Shown: positions 26,845-36,170, numbered from the stretch's first letter. The stretch: 64,000 nt of DNA from Cytobacillus gottheilii (GCF_900166665.1 NZ_LT800494.1:226698-290697); one strand, 5' to 3'. Program-made: numbers and translations. The notes: a model not told the origin generated them from the letters alone.

Positions 26845-27717
26845 ATGATTACTGTAATCGGCAGCATTAATATGGATTTAGTTACTATTACAAAAAAAGA
26901 GCCCGCTTTAGGAGAAACGGTGATGGGAGAGAGCTTTTTTACAGTACCGGGAGGAAAGGGGGCTAATCAGGCTGTTGCAGCAGCCAAACTGGGAGTACCA
27001 GTAAAAATGATTGGCTGTGTAGGATATGATCTATTTGGCGAGCAATATATAAACCATTTAAAAGATCATCAGATTGATATTGAGCATGTTCGCAGGCTAA
27101 AGAATGAAAAAACGGGGATCGCGAGCATTACAGTTTGGAATAACGATAATAAAATTATCGTTGTGCCTGGAGCAAACAAGAGGATTACACCAGAAATGGT
27201 TGAGTCGCACAGAGAAGAGATTTTAAAGAGCAGCTGGCTGCTGCTTCAGTTTGAAATACCGCTTGAATCCATAGAAAAGGCATTAGAAATAGCTGCTGAA
27301 GGTAATGTAAATGTGATCCTCAATCCTGCTCCTTATCATGAGATACCAGAAAACTGGCTTGATAAAATCACCTATATCACTCCTAACGAAGCGGAGGCGA
27401 AGCAGCTGTTTTCGGCATTTGCAAACAAAGAGAGTCTCCTGCCAAAGCTTATTATCACGAAAGGGAAAGATGGTGTGGAATATTTTAGCAAAGGAGAAAG
27501 AGTCACCATTCCTGCTTTGAATGTGGAGGCAGTAGACACTACAGGAGCGGGGGATACATTTACCGGTGCTTTAGCTGTTGCCCTTTCTGAGGGCTTGCCT
27601 TTAAAAGAATCCTGCCAATTTGCCGTTAAAGCAGCAGGTTTTTCTGTAACAAAACTTGGTGCCCAGGCAGGAATGCCAAGCAGGTCAGACTTGAATAAGG
27701 AAACTGAAAACAGGTAG
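26845..27717 (+). CDS. rbsK: Ribokinase
   Basis: Phosphorylates D-ribose to ribose 5-phosphate. PfkB-family sugar kinase of 290 residues from this start: N-terminal GSINMDLV, PGGKGANQAVAAAKLG substrate loop, VTITKGKDGVEYF-like ATP region and the DTTGAGDTFTGA anion hole with catalytic D237. The ATG at 26845 is 7 nt after AAGGGAG; an ATG two codons earlier is too close to it. The gene is alone, without rbs transport genes, so the ribose may come from nucleoside turnover; guaC next door is also a purine-salvage gene but is divergent. Confidence 0.9.
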   Translation: MITVIGSINMDLVTITKKEPALGETVMGESFFTVPGGKGANQAVAAAKLGVPVKMIGCVGYDLFGEQYINHLKDHQIDIEHVRRLKNEKTGIASITVWNNDNKIIVVPGANKRITPEMVESHREEILKSSWLLLQFEIPLESIEKALEIAAEGNVNVILNPAPYHEIPENWLDKITYITPNEAEAKQLFSAFANKESLLPKLIITKGKDGVEYFSKGERVTIPALNVEAVDTTGAGDTFTGALAVALSEGLPLKESCQFAVKAAGFSVTKLGAQAGMPSRSDLNKETENR

Positions 27718-27836
27718 GACAGCAATAGATAAATAAGGCTCATTGTACCTCACTCTATGGACGCTTAAATTGCCTAAATGAACAATTTAAATTACGCTTA
27801 TAAGAAGAGGGGAATAATGAGAGAGGATGAGGAGAA

Positions 27837-28394
27837 ATGAATCAAAGTATTGATGATCTAATCAAAGGAAGACGCTCCATCAAGAAGTTTCAGGAAAAGC
27901 CTGTAGATCTTGAGGAAATAATTGACTTGCTTGAAGTAGCGAAATGGGCGCCAAACCATAAGATGACGGAGCCTTGGCGCTTTCTTTTATATAGTGGAGA
28001 AGGAAAAGAAAAATTTATAGAGGCATTTGCCGCCACCCAAGGAAAAGGAGAGGAGGCAGCAGAAAAGACAGCGAAAAAAGCAGCTTATTTTCGCTCTATT
28101 CCTCTGCACTTAGTTGTGATTATGCCGGAAGATCCTCGCCAAAAAACATGGGACGAAGATTATGGGGCAGTATCTGCATTTATTCAAAACTTCCAGCTCG
28201 CAGCTTGGGCAAGAGGGATCGGCATGATTTGGCGTACTAATGACTGGATTTACAATCCGGTTTTCCGTGAACAAATCGGAGTACAGCCAGGAGAAAAGGT
28301 AGTGGGGACATTAATGATCGGTTATGCTGAGCATGTACCGGAAGCAAAGCCTAGAACTTCTATAAGAGAGAAGTTAAGAATTATTTCAGAATAA
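27837..28394 (+). CDS. Nitroreductase-family flavoprotein (YdjA-like)
   Basis: FMN-dependent NAD(P)H oxidoreductase of 185 residues. N-terminal GRRSIKKF, the FMN-binding WAPNHKMTEPWRF segment, and the C-terminal GTLMIGYAE are characteristic of the compact nitroreductase subclass related to YdjA/TdsD. GAGGAG precedes the ATG. Physiological substrate unknown; such enzymes can reduce nitroaromatics or act in flavin chemistry. Single gene. Confidence 0.88.
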   Translation: MNQSIDDLIKGRRSIKKFQEKPVDLEEIIDLLEVAKWAPNHKMTEPWRFLLYSGEGKEKFIEAFAATQGKGEEAAEKTAKKAAYFRSIPLHLVVIMPEDPRQKTWDEDYGAVSAFIQNFQLAAWARGIGMIWRTNDWIYNPVFREQIGVQPGEKVVGTLMIGYAEHVPEAKPRTSIREKLRIISE

Positions 28395-28475
28395 TTAGCC
28401 CGAAAGTTGTCAGTTTTTACTAAGTTGACAGAACTATATGTTTTATTGTAGTCTATAATTATATGAAAATTGAAT

Positions 28476-28738
28476 AAACCTCACTTTTCGGTGAGGTAGA
28501 GGTGCGGTATTTAATAGTTTTTAGTTGAGCGTGAGCAGCGATGATGCTAAAAAGAAGGAAATCCCGCCGAAGTGTACAATATGCTCAAGTATTGGATGCT
28601 GGGTCTGCAGTTAAGAGCTGCAGGACTGTCTCGGTAAACTTCCCGGTTTACTCGAGGTGTGCTATCTCTTTAAGGGAAAAGTGGAGGATTTAGGCTAACT
28701 ATGTATACAAAGACCTGAGTTCATCTCAGGTCTTTTTT
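28476..28738 (+). promoter_or_regulatory. Lysine riboswitch (L-box) with intrinsic terminator
   Basis: The leader contains the L-box hallmarks in order: GAGGTAGAGGTGCG (28493-28506), CCCGCCGAAGTG (28563-28574), GCTGGGTCTGCAG..CTGCAGGACTGTC (28599-28630) and closing TGCTATCTCT. The expression platform ends in a strong terminator, AAGACCTGAG / CTCAGGTCTT plus T-run (28710-28738). High lysine should promote termination. A TTGACA (28425-28430) and a TATAAT (28454-28459) lie upstream, but not at ideal spacing to each other. This strongly suggests that the following ABC genes import lysine. Confidence 0.95.
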
Positions 28739-28774
28739 GCTTTTTATTAAAAGAAAAAATGGGGGCAGGAAAAT

Positions 28775-29629
28775 ATGAGAAAAAAATTATCTTTTTTAAG
28801 TGTATTGGCACTTGCGGCAGTATTGCTTTTAGCAGGGTGCGGGACTAGCTCAGATGAGGGATCTGCGGGATCTGGATCAGAGTCAGATTCAGAGAAGGAT
28901 GTATTCCGTGTAGGTCTTGAAGCAGGTTATGCACCATTTAACTGGACACAAATGGATGAAGCAAATGGCGGTGTCCAAATTGATGGTAACGCGGAATTTG
29001 CAGGCGGTTATGATGTAGAAATTGCGAAAAGAATTGCTGAAGGCTTAGGTAAAGAGCTAGTAATTGTGAAAACAGAGTGGGATGGTCTTGTACCTGCGTT
29101 GACTTCTGGTAAAATTGACGCGATTATTGCAGGGATGTCACCAACTGAAGAAAGAAAGCAAACGATTGACTTTTCAGACAACTATTATAAATCCGACCTT
29201 GTTATGGTAGTGAAAAAAGGCGGAAACTATGAAAATGCTTCTTCTATTCAAGATTTTAGCGGTGCAAAAGTAACGGCTCAACTGAACACATTCCATTATT
29301 CTGTTATTGAACAAATTGATGGTGTTGAACAGCAGCCAGCAATGGATAACTTTCCTGCTATGCGTGTTGCTCTAGAATCTGGCGTAATTGACGGCTACGT
29401 TTCCGAGCGTCCTGAAGGTGTGAGTGCTTCTTCTGCAAATGAAAACTTTGCAATGGTTGAATTTACAGAAGGCTTTGAAACATCTGAGGACGATACAGCT
29501 ATTGCGGTTGGTGTTGCAAAAGACAGCGAGCTAACTGAAAAAATGAATGAAATCTTAGCGGGAATCTCTGAAGAAGAACGCGTAGAAATTATGGATGAGG
29601 CTATTCAAAATCAGCCAGCAGCGAACTAA
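28775..29629 (+). CDS. Amino-acid ABC importer binding lipoprotein (probably lysine)
   Basis: Family-3 (polar amino acid) solute-binding lipoprotein of 284 residues. Signal peptide with lipobox LLLAGC (lipid cysteine at 22), a Ser/Gly/Asp/Glu-rich linker, then the typical FRVGLEAGYAPFNW, GGYDVEIAKRIAEGLGK and MSPTEERKQTIDFSDNYYKS segments that line the ligand cleft. It is the first gene behind the L-box, which is the main reason to infer lysine as substrate; the sequence alone does not distinguish Lys from Arg, His or Gln. A hairpin after its stop probably limits read-through, giving more binding protein than permease. Confidence 0.9.
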   Translation: MRKKLSFLSVLALAAVLLLAGCGTSSDEGSAGSGSESDSEKDVFRVGLEAGYAPFNWTQMDEANGGVQIDGNAEFAGGYDVEIAKRIAEGLGKELVIVKTEWDGLVPALTSGKIDAIIAGMSPTEERKQTIDFSDNYYKSDLVMVVKKGGNYENASSIQDFSGAKVTAQLNTFHYSVIEQIDGVEQQPAMDNFPAMRVALESGVIDGYVSERPEGVSASSANENFAMVEFTEGFETSEDDTAIAVGVAKDSELTEKMNEILAGISEEERVEIMDEAIQNQPAAN

Positions 29630-29641
29630 TATCGCTGTACG

Positions 29642-29679
29642 GCCGGCTGCATGAGAAACATGTAGCCGGCTTCTTTTTT
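29642..29679 (+). terminator. Intra-operon attenuating hairpin
   Basis: GCCGGCTGCATG and CATGTAGCCGGC form a 12-bp stem with one mismatch and an AGAAA loop, followed by TTCTTTTTT. It lies between the binding-protein and permease genes, a common means of setting their ratio. Confidence 0.8.
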
Positions 29680-29708
29680 GACATATTCAATAAAAAAGGA
29701 GGATCACC

Positions 29709-30479
29709 ATGAGTCTCGATTGGATGATACAAATCATACAGTCAAACTGGCCGATGTTTTTGCGCGGAGCTGGTTGGACATTAGTTATCGCTTTAACAGG
29801 AACAATTATTGGATCGCTCATCGGGTTGCTGGCAGGAGTCGTTCGAACAATCCCTGCTCCTGAAAAGGGAGTAAAAAAGAATCTGCTAAAATTGATCAAT
29901 GCCATATTAACCATTTATATTGAATTTTTCCGTGGTACGCCAATGATTGTACAGGCAATGGTCATTTTTTATGGCTCTGCACTTGCCTTTAATTTTCATA
30001 TGAACCCGATTATTGCTGGTATTGTGGTAGTAGGAATTAATACAGGTGCTTATATGGCTGAAATCGTGCGTGGAGGCATTATTTCGGTAGATAAAGGCCA
30101 ATATGAAGCGGCACAGGCAATCGGTATGAATCATGTGCAGACTATGATTCATGTAGTTATGCCGCAAGTAATTCGCAATATATTGCCTGCAACAGGGAAC
30201 CAATTCATTATTAATATTAAAGACACGGCTGTATTAAGTGTAATTTCAGTAACGGAACTATTTTTCCAAACGAAAACGGTGGCGGGCAATAACTTCCGCT
30301 ACTTCGAATCTTTCTTTGTCGCGTGTATCATTTACTTTATTATGACATTTGCGATTACTCTCATCCTGCGCTACTTCGAACGCAAGCTCGAGGGTCCTGA
30401 TAACTATACTGTCATCGGCAATAACTTGCATATTGAAACAGCTGAAGATATGAAAAAGAAAGCCAATAAAGGAATGTAA
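29709..30479 (+). CDS. Amino-acid ABC importer permease
   Basis: A 256-residue HisM/GlnP-type permease with five helices. The FFRGTPMIVQ motif after the second helix and the EAA loop YEAAQAIGMNHVQTMIHVVMPQVIRNILP are intact. AAGGAGG immediately precedes the ATG. It forms a homodimer in this family when, as here, only one permease gene is present. Probably lysine uptake, from the riboswitch context. Confidence 0.92.
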   Translation: MSLDWMIQIIQSNWPMFLRGAGWTLVIALTGTIIGSLIGLLAGVVRTIPAPEKGVKKNLLKLINAILTIYIEFFRGTPMIVQAMVIFYGSALAFNFHMNPIIAGIVVVGINTGAYMAEIVRGGIISVDKGQYEAAQAIGMNHVQTMIHVVMPQVIRNILPATGNQFIINIKDTAVLSVISVTELFFQTKTVAGNNFRYFESFFVACIIYFIMTFAITLILRYFERKLEGPDNYTVIGNNLHIETAEDMKKKANKGM

Positions 30480-30503
30480 TTTTGACTGAGAGGAGGAACA
30501 TAG

Positions 30504-31244
30504 ATGGAAACAATCATTGAGATCCAGCGCTTAAGCAAATCATTTGGTTCGCATGAAGTATTAAAGGATATTCATTTTTCTGTGGAAAAAGGTGAGGTTG
30601 TCACAATTATCGGCTCTTCAGGCTCGGGGAAATCAACGCTGTTGCGCTGTGTAAACTTGCTTGAAAAACCAAGCGGCGGCCAAATTATTTACAATGGGGA
30701 AAATATTTTGGATGACCGTCACGATATCCATCAATATCGCCGAAAGCTGGGAATGGTCTTTCAGCAATTCAATTTGTTCAATAATCATGATGTATTAAAT
30801 AACTGTATGGTTGGACAAATAAAAGTATTGAAGCGTTCAAAAGAAGAAGCTGAGCAAATTGCACGCAAATACCTGCGTGTTGTAGGAATGGAAAACTACA
30901 TTAATGCCAAGCCGCGCCACTTATCAGGCGGACAAAAGCAGCGTGTTGCCATCGCACGTGCCCTTTCAATGGAGCCAGATGTAATGCTGTTCGACGAACC
31001 GACATCTGCCTTAGATCCAGAAATGGTTGGCGAGGTATTAAAAATTATGAAAGAACTCGCTGGAACAGGTCTAACCATGCTAATCGTTACACATGAAATG
31101 GAATTTGCAAGAGAAGTCTCTGACCGTGTTGTATTTATGGACAAAGGCGTCATCGCGGAAGAAGGACCGCCAGAAAAAATCTTTAACAATCCGGACCAGG
31201 AGCGTACAAGAGAGTTCTTAAAAAGGACATTGAAGACTGTATAA
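30504..31244 (+). CDS. Amino-acid ABC importer ATPase
   Basis: A 246-residue GlnQ/HisP-type ATPase: Walker [11 protein letters not shown]-loop [10 protein letters not shown], signature [17 protein letters not shown], Walker [17 protein letters not shown] and H-loop [17 protein letters not shown] precedes the ATG, 24 nt after the permease. Last gene of the L-box operon; a long hairpin with T-run follows. Confidence 0.93.
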   Translation: METIIEIQRLSKSFGSHEVLKDIHFSVEKGEVVTIIGSSGSGKSTLLRCVNLLEKPSGGQIIYNGENILDDRHDIHQYRRKLGMVFQQFNLFNNHDVLNNCMVGQIKVLKRSKEEAEQIARKYLRVVGMENYINAKPRHLSGGQKQRVAIARALSMEPDVMLFDEPTSALDPEMVGEVLKIMKELAGTGLTMLIVTHEMEFAREVSDRVVFMDKGVIAEEGPPEKIFNNPDQERTREFLKRTLKTV

Positions 31245-31271
31245 GATGCTGGAAGAAAAATACTAAGAATA

Positions 31272-31319
31272 AATAGTGGGCAAGGTCATTGGCGGATGGC
31301 TTTACCCACTATTTTTTTT
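31272..31319 (+). terminator. Terminator of the lysine-importer operon
   Basis: AATAGTGGG pairs with CCCACTATT around a long, partly paired loop, followed by eight T. Confidence 0.8.
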
Positions 31320-31330
31320 GAGATATAGGG

Positions 31331-31592
31331 TGGCTGGGACACAATCTAGCACGATCATAGCCGCGAATGGTTAGAAAGTGAATTCTTCTAATCATATGTT
31401 GTTTTATTTTTTAATTTGTCATATATCATCAACATGAGTGAAATGGAGCGGAAGGCCCTCGACTCCTGTGGGCAATAGAGGAAAAGGTGAGACCCCACAG
31501 GAGCTTGCTCCGAGGAGGCTCAGCTTCCTCCCCACGGAAAGCGAGGGTCTGCAGCGCAATGGAACGGACTTGTAAAAATTCGCAAACCATTC
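31331..31592 (+). repeat. TIR-bounded structured repeat, copy 2 (right end lost)
   Basis: Begins with TGGCTGGGACA and is inverted relative to copies 1 and 4. It retains the stem arms GGCCCTCG (31454) / CGAGGGTC (31542) and CTCCTGTGGG (31463) / CCCACAGGAG (31494). After CAAACCATTCC the similarity stops and two units of a 21-bp array follow, so its right end was truncated or replaced. The CCGAATG hairpin near its left end is degenerate. Confidence 0.88.
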
Positions 31593-31597
31593 CGAAG

Positions 31598-31631
31598 TTT
31601 CCTATCAAAATCAGCAGATTTCCTATCAATT
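31598..31631 (+). repeat. Two units of the 21-bp CCTATCAAA array
   Basis: CCTATCAAA starts at 31601 and CCTATCAAT at 31622, exactly 21 bp apart, each preceded by TT. This is the same core and period as the six-unit array at 61.3 kb. The remaining sequence to 31794 shows nothing recognisable beyond a possible gene leader. Confidence 0.7.
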
Positions 31632-31794
31632 TCCCCATTGAGCACTTTTTTTGACCACTATAAGGAAAGAATATATATTGGATTTATCAAACATTGACCT
31701 ATCAAAGGATTAAATACACTCTGCTTGAAGATGCTTGGCATCATACGAACCAACATTGGCAGCCTGGGTAATTAAACATAAGGAGAGAACATAT

Positions 31795-32415
31795 ATGAGT
31801 CATTTTATGGATGTTTTAAAAGGAAGAAGATCAATTCGAAAATACGACCCTGAGGTAAAAATCAGCCGAGAAGAGATGGAAGAAATTTTAACAGAAGCTA
31901 GCTTAGCTCCTTCATCTCTAAATCTTCAGCCTTGGCGTTTTCTTGTCATTGAAAGCCCGGAAGCAAAGGCAAAGCTTGCGCCGCTTGCTAAATTCAATCA
32001 ATCACAAGTACAAACATCATCTGCGGTGATCGCGGTATTCGCTGATCTTGAGAGTCACACATATGCAGAGGAAATCTTCACAAAATCAGTTGAACTTGGC
32101 ATTATGCCTGAGGAAGTAAAAGAGCGCCAAATTCAATCAATCTCAAAAATTTATTCCACATTGCCAGAGCAAATCAATAAAGAGCTTACGCTTGTTGATA
32201 GCGGTCTGGTATCGATGCAGCTTATGCTTGCAGCAAAGGCGCATGGGTATGACACGAACCCAATCGGCGGCTTTGAAAAGGATCAAATTGCTGAAGCGTT
32301 TGATATGGATAAAGACAGATATGTACCAATTATGCTCATTTCAATCGGTAAAGCAGATGAAGAAGGATACCAATCTTACCGTCTGCCTGTCGATACAATC
32401 GCACAATGGAAATAG
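31795..32415 (+). CDS. Nitroreductase-family protein
   Basis: NAD(P)H-dependent FMN oxidoreductase of 206 residues, of the YdfN/YodC-like group. GRRSIRKYDPEVKISREEM at the N-terminus, ASLAPSSLNLQPWRFLV for FMN contact and the AAKAHGYDTNPIGGFE segment are typical. The ATG at 31795 follows AAGGAGAG; an in-frame upstream ATG lacks one. Only distantly similar to the smaller nitroreductase at 27.8 kb. Substrate unknown. Confidence 0.9.
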   Translation: MSHFMDVLKGRRSIRKYDPEVKISREEMEEILTEASLAPSSLNLQPWRFLVIESPEAKAKLAPLAKFNQSQVQTSSAVIAVFADLESHTYAEEIFTKSVELGIMPEEVKERQIQSISKIYSTLPEQINKELTLVDSGLVSMQLMLAAKAHGYDTNPIGGFEKDQIAEAFDMDKDRYVPIMLISIGKADEEGYQSYRLPVDTIAQWK

Positions 32416-32420
32416 GAGAT

Positions 32421-32454
32421 TGCCCAAGAATGAAGACATTCTTGGGCATTTTTT
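32421..32454. terminator. Bidirectional terminator, nitroreductase / M20 peptidase
   Basis: TGCCCAAGAATG and CATTCTTGGGCA form a perfect 12-bp stem with a 4-nt loop followed by TTTTTT, between convergent genes. Confidence 0.9.
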
Positions 32455-33916
32455 ATGATCGATCACTTTCCTTCATAACCTCCATATAAAAGGCAATAGC
32501 ATTCAAATAATTATCAATACTGACATGTTCATTTGTGCCATGCATCCTTGTTAAATCTTCTGAAGTAATAAGAACAGGCAGAAACCGATACGTATTGTCA
32601 GAAATACTGTCATAGTGCTTTGCATCAGAACCAGCAAACATCAAGTAAGGTACCATAACGGCATCGGTGTACACATTGCGGGCAGCCTGCTGTATCGTTT
32701 TAAAGTGCCAGCTGTCTGAAGAGGATACACTCGTTGCCTCGCTCCCTGTTACTGAAACAGAGATCTCATCGTCATCGATGGTTTCTTCAATAAACTTTTT
32801 CACATCCTCAAGCGATTCGCCTGGCATGACACGAAGATTAATAACGGCCGTTGCCTGTTCAGGCAGCGCATTATATTGTTCACCAGCCCGGAAAACAGTT
32901 GGTGCAATGGTTGTTCGAATTAATGCGGCAGTAGCTGGCTGCTTTAGTAAAATGGATTCAATGATCGGTTCAAAAATAAACTTATTCGCAAACACATATC
33001 GCATTCCAAAGCTCATTTCTGGTGCGGCGAATTCAAATAAGGTTTCACCTGGCCCGCGCAGATCTGCTTTAAATTGAGTATTCTCAAGCTTTGCAATCGC
33101 ACTGGCAACTCGGCCGATATTGGTATGATTCTTTGGCTGAGAAGAGTGCCCTCCGCTTCCGGAAATCGTCAGTTCAGCAGTAGCCGAGCCTTTTTCAGAC
33201 ACACCTACTACACCAACAGGCTGCTCTACGCCAGGAACCATATTTTCCACGATCGCTCCGCCTTCATCAAGAACAAAATCAAATGTCACTCCACGTTTTT
33301 CAAGAAGATCGACAATCGCAGCAGCTCCTTCATCACCACCTATTTCTTCATCAAAACCAAACATAAAATACAAATCTCTTTTCGGTGTATAGCCTTCTTC
33401 TAACAGATGTTCTGCAGCTTCAAGAATTCCAATAACCCCAATTTTATCATCCAAGGTGCCGCGTCCCCAGATTTCTCCGTCGGTAACAGTACCGCTAAAT
33501 GGATCTTGCTCCCAATTCACTTCGGTTCCTTCAAGAACCGGGACCACATCATAATGACTGGTTAAGCCAATTGGTTTTTTGCCGGATTCGCTTCCAGACC
33601 ACTTGTAGATAAGAGCATAATCATTTACTTTCTCAACCTCCAGCTGCTGATGAACAGCCGGATATGTGTTTTCTAGAAAATCAATAAAGCGCTCAAACTC
33701 TGGATAATCAAAGGCAGTTCGATCCTGATAGGAGATTGTTTTATAAGTAAGCGCTTCCGAAAAATGACGTATAGCTTTTTCTTCATCAAATGTTACCTCA
33801 ATCTTCTTTGGTTCGGGCTGCCTTGACTCAGTCATAAAGGTACGAGTTAACGTTACAATAGCGAATATAAGTAAAAAGACACCAACGATTAATAAAATCA
33901 TTTTCCATCTCCCCAT
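32453..33916 (-). CDS. Membrane-anchored M20-family peptidase (carboxypeptidase S / PM20D1-like)
   Basis: Zinc-dependent hydrolase of 487 residues with one N-terminal membrane helix (about 6-27), so the catalytic part is probably outside the membrane or tethered to it. Metal and catalytic residues are in order: H121 (TSHYDVVP), D156 (GRGTLDDK), E190/E191 (DEEIGG), E218 (LDEGG) and H464 near the end (GTNEHVS). Length and motifs match the carboxypeptidase S/PM20D1 branch, which cleaves peptides or N-acyl amino acids. Two starts are possible: ATG at 33916 (GGGGG upstream) or the ATG five codons later (GGGGAG upstream). Confidence 0.9.
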   Translation of the reverse strand: MGRWKMILLIVGVFLLIFAIVTLTRTFMTESRQPEPKKIEVTFDEEKAIRHFSEALTYKTISYQDRTAFDYPEFERFIDFLENTYPAVHQQLEVEKVNDYALIYKWSGSESGKKPIGLTSHYDVVPVLEGTEVNWEQDPFSGTVTDGEIWGRGTLDDKIGVIGILEAAEHLLEEGYTPKRDLYFMFGFDEEIGGDEGAAAIVDLLEKRGVTFDFVLDEGGAIVENMVPGVEQPVGVVGVSEKGSATAELTISGSGGHSSQPKNHTNIGRVASAIAKLENTQFKADLRGPGETLFEFAAPEMSFGMRYVFANKFIFEPIIESILLKQPATAALIRTTIAPTVFRAGEQYNALPEQATAVINLRVMPGESLEDVKKFIEETIDDDEISVSVTGSEATSVSSSDSWHFKTIQQAARNVYTDAVMVPYLMFAGSDAKHYDSISDNTYRFLPVLITSEDLTRMHGTNEHVSIDNYLNAIAFYMEVMKESDRS

Positions 33917-34144
33917 ACAGAACCCCCAAATCTCTTTTTATATTATTTTATATTACTTTTATAATATTTAGAATTTTATTCTGTGTTTTGTGGCAATTCA
34001 TAACTTTTTTCTAGGCTGTTTAAACAACTAATAGTTTGACAACACTTCGTTTACACTAAGAAATAAATGTTTGATATGCTGGTTAGAAAATACGTCGGAC
34101 AATATAGTATGATAGGTAATAAACGCAGAAAAGGGGAAATCTTC

Positions 34145-35149
34145 GTGCATCATGCCATCATTGAAGAAAGAAGAAATGGAAGTGTTGAAAATGTCCATTT
34201 CGGGATTATTGCAGGTGTAAATGACAAGAAAAAAACAGTTTATCAATTTGGAGATATCCAGCAGGATGTTTTTTTTCGATCAGCAGCTAAACCGATTCAA
34301 GCACTGCCTTTATTGCTGACAGATATCATTGAAAAATATGGAATAACGGATGAAGAAGCCGCTCTGTTTGGCGCTTCTCAGCGCGGAGAGCATTACCATA
34401 TTGCTGCACTGAAATCTTTGCTGAATAAATTGCCTGTTCGGGAAGAAGAACTGCTTTGTCCACCGTCCTATCCATTAAATAAGGGACCTTATGAGGAAAT
34501 GCTTCGAGAAGGCAGAGAAAAACGGCGGCTCTATCATAATTGTGCCGGCAAGCATATCGGCTTTGCTGCTGTCTGCAGGGAATTAGGATATGAGGTAAGC
34601 GGCTATTGGAGGCATGAGCACCCGTTGCAGAAGCAAATCAATGACATTTTTTCTGAGCTGTCAGAAGTGCCTCTTGATCTTATCAAGGCAGGGACCGACG
34701 GCTGTGGTGTACCTGTATTGGCGATTCCACTCGAAAATATGGCTTTAACCTATTTAAAGCTGGCTTGTCCGGATATGATTAAAGATTCTGCTTTAAGGTC
34801 CGCTGTTCAAAAGCTTGGTTCGATCATGAATAAGGAGCCAAATATCATTGCTTCCCATCATTTTATTTGCTCCATTTTGCTTCAAGACGTTAATATCTTT
34901 GCTAAAGGGGGAGCACAGGGTGTATACTGCTTTGGGTTAAGAAAAGAACGTCTTGGCTTTGCTTTAAAGGTCATCAATGGATCTGAAGAAGTATGGCCGA
35001 ATATAGTTGCTTCTATCTTAGAGCAGATTGACTATAGCAATAAAGAAACCATTCGGAATTTGAGAGCACTTAAACCCAATTCAGTGAAAAATGATTCTGG
35101 CCATGAAGTGGGCACGATCCATGAAGTTTTTCAATTAAAGGAGTTATAA
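34145..35149 (+). CDS. Asparaginase II-type (Rhizobium AnsA-like) L-asparaginase
   Basis: Predicted to hydrolyse L-asparagine to aspartate and ammonia. The 334-residue product belongs to the thermolabile/Rhizobium-type asparaginase family, unrelated in fold to E. coli AnsA/B: FFRSAAKPIQALPLL, GASQRGEHYHIAAL, HNCAGKHIGF and GTDGCGVPV are the conserved blocks, including a Ser-Lys pair and the cysteines. GTG at 34145 is taken as start because AAGGGG precedes it at good spacing and homology begins at HHAIIEERRNGSVENVHFG; ATGs at 34067 and 34109 are in frame but unsupported. cutC follows after 1 nt. Confidence 0.85.
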   Translation: MHHAIIEERRNGSVENVHFGIIAGVNDKKKTVYQFGDIQQDVFFRSAAKPIQALPLLLTDIIEKYGITDEEAALFGASQRGEHYHIAALKSLLNKLPVREEELLCPPSYPLNKGPYEEMLREGREKRRLYHNCAGKHIGFAAVCRELGYEVSGYWRHEHPLQKQINDIFSELSEVPLDLIKAGTDGCGVPVLAIPLENMALTYLKLACPDMIKDSALRSAVQKLGSIMNKEPNIIASHHFICSILLQDVNIFAKGGAQGVYCFGLRKERLGFALKVINGSEEVWPNIVASILEQIDYSNKETIRNLRALKPNSVKNDSGHEVGTIHEVFQLKEL

Positions 35150-35150
35150 A

Positions 35151-35849
35151 ATGATGCTTATTGAAGTCATTGCTGATACGCTAAACGATGCTATTTTAGC
35201 AGAAAAAGCCGGAGCAGATCGAATTGAGTTAATAACAGCTGTTGGAGAAGGCGGGCTTACCCCAAGTTATGGCTTGATAGAGGCAGTTTGCCAAGCTGTT
35301 TCAATTCCGGTCAGTGTGATGGTCCGCCCGCATAGCAGAAGTTTTACATACACAGAGCAAGATGTAGCGATCATGAAATCAGACATTAAAGCATGCAAAG
35401 ATATTGGGGCAGCAGGGGTTGTGATTGGAGCGATTACGAGTGACGGGAAAGTAGATGAAGAGGCTCTTTCCGTTCTGCTTGAGAGTGCAGAAGACCTGGA
35501 TGTCACGTATCATCGTGCTTTTGATCATGTGAAGAATCAGATGGAAGCATTAGAAGTGTTAAAGTCTTATAAACAGATAACCCGTATTTTAACATCTGGT
35601 GGAGCAGAAAAAGCTCCTCAGGCTAAAGAGCAGCTGCAAGAGCTGATAAAATCATGTGAGGGCACCCATTTGACGATTATGCCAGGTTCAGGCATAACAC
35701 CAGAAAATATTGCAGCGTTTTTACAGGACGTTACACCACGTGAAATTCATGTTGGCTCAGGGGTACGCAAAAATAGAAGCCTATTGCATGAAATTGATGT
35801 GGAACTGCTTCAGACATTTAAGAAGCTGTGCAACACAGCAGGTATTTAA
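35151..35849 (+). CDS. cutC: CutC-family protein
   Basis: A 232-residue TIM-barrel protein of the CutC family, historically linked to copper homeostasis although its biochemical activity is unproven. LIEVIADTLNDAILAEKAGADRIEL, VMVRPHSRSFTY and YHRAFDHVKN are family signatures. AAGGAG lies 7 nt before the ATG and within the end of the asparaginase gene, so the two are co-transcribed. A functional link between them is not obvious. Confidence 0.9.
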   Translation: MMLIEVIADTLNDAILAEKAGADRIELITAVGEGGLTPSYGLIEAVCQAVSIPVSVMVRPHSRSFTYTEQDVAIMKSDIKACKDIGAAGVVIGAITSDGKVDEEALSVLLESAEDLDVTYHRAFDHVKNQMEALEVLKSYKQITRILTSGGAEKAPQAKEQLQELIKSCEGTHLTIMPGSGITPENIAAFLQDVTPREIHVGSGVRKNRSLLHEIDVELLQTFKKLCNTAGI

Positions 35850-35856
35850 ACAAAAA

Positions 35857-36170
35857 AGACTGGTATATAAGTATCTAACACAATTATAGATCCGAATGTT
35901 TAGGAAATGAATCTAATCATTCGGTTTTTTCTTTGTTATTTTAGAATATATCTGATTAAACACGAGTGAAATGTAGCGGAGGAAACTCGACTCCTGCGGG
36001 CTGTAGAGGAAAGGATGAGACCCCGCAGGAGCGGCAGCGACGAGGAGGCTCATCTTCCTCCCCGCGGAAAGCGAGTTTCTGCAGCGCAATGGAACGGGCT
36101 TGATTGAATATCCAAACCATGACATTCAATACTCGTGTTTTAAAAATATTATATTAGTTTAATTCCAGCC
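35857..36170 (+). repeat. TIR-bounded structured repeat, copy 3 (diverged, covarying)
   Basis: Same architecture and orientation as copy 2. Ends are GACTGG..TTCCAGCC. Its stems keep pairing despite changes on both arms: GAAACTCG (35982) / CGAGTTTC (36072), where the other copies have CCC/GGG, and CTCCTGCGGG (35991) / CCCGCAGGAG (36022), where copy 2 has T/A instead of C/G. The CCGAATG..CATTCGG hairpin plus T-run at 35892-35930 can serve as the cutC terminator. Confidence 0.9.
35892..35930 (+). terminator. cutC terminator carried by the repeat element
   Basis: CCGAATG and CATTCGG pair around a partly paired loop and are followed by TTTTTT, 43 bp after the cutC stop. Confidence 0.75.
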
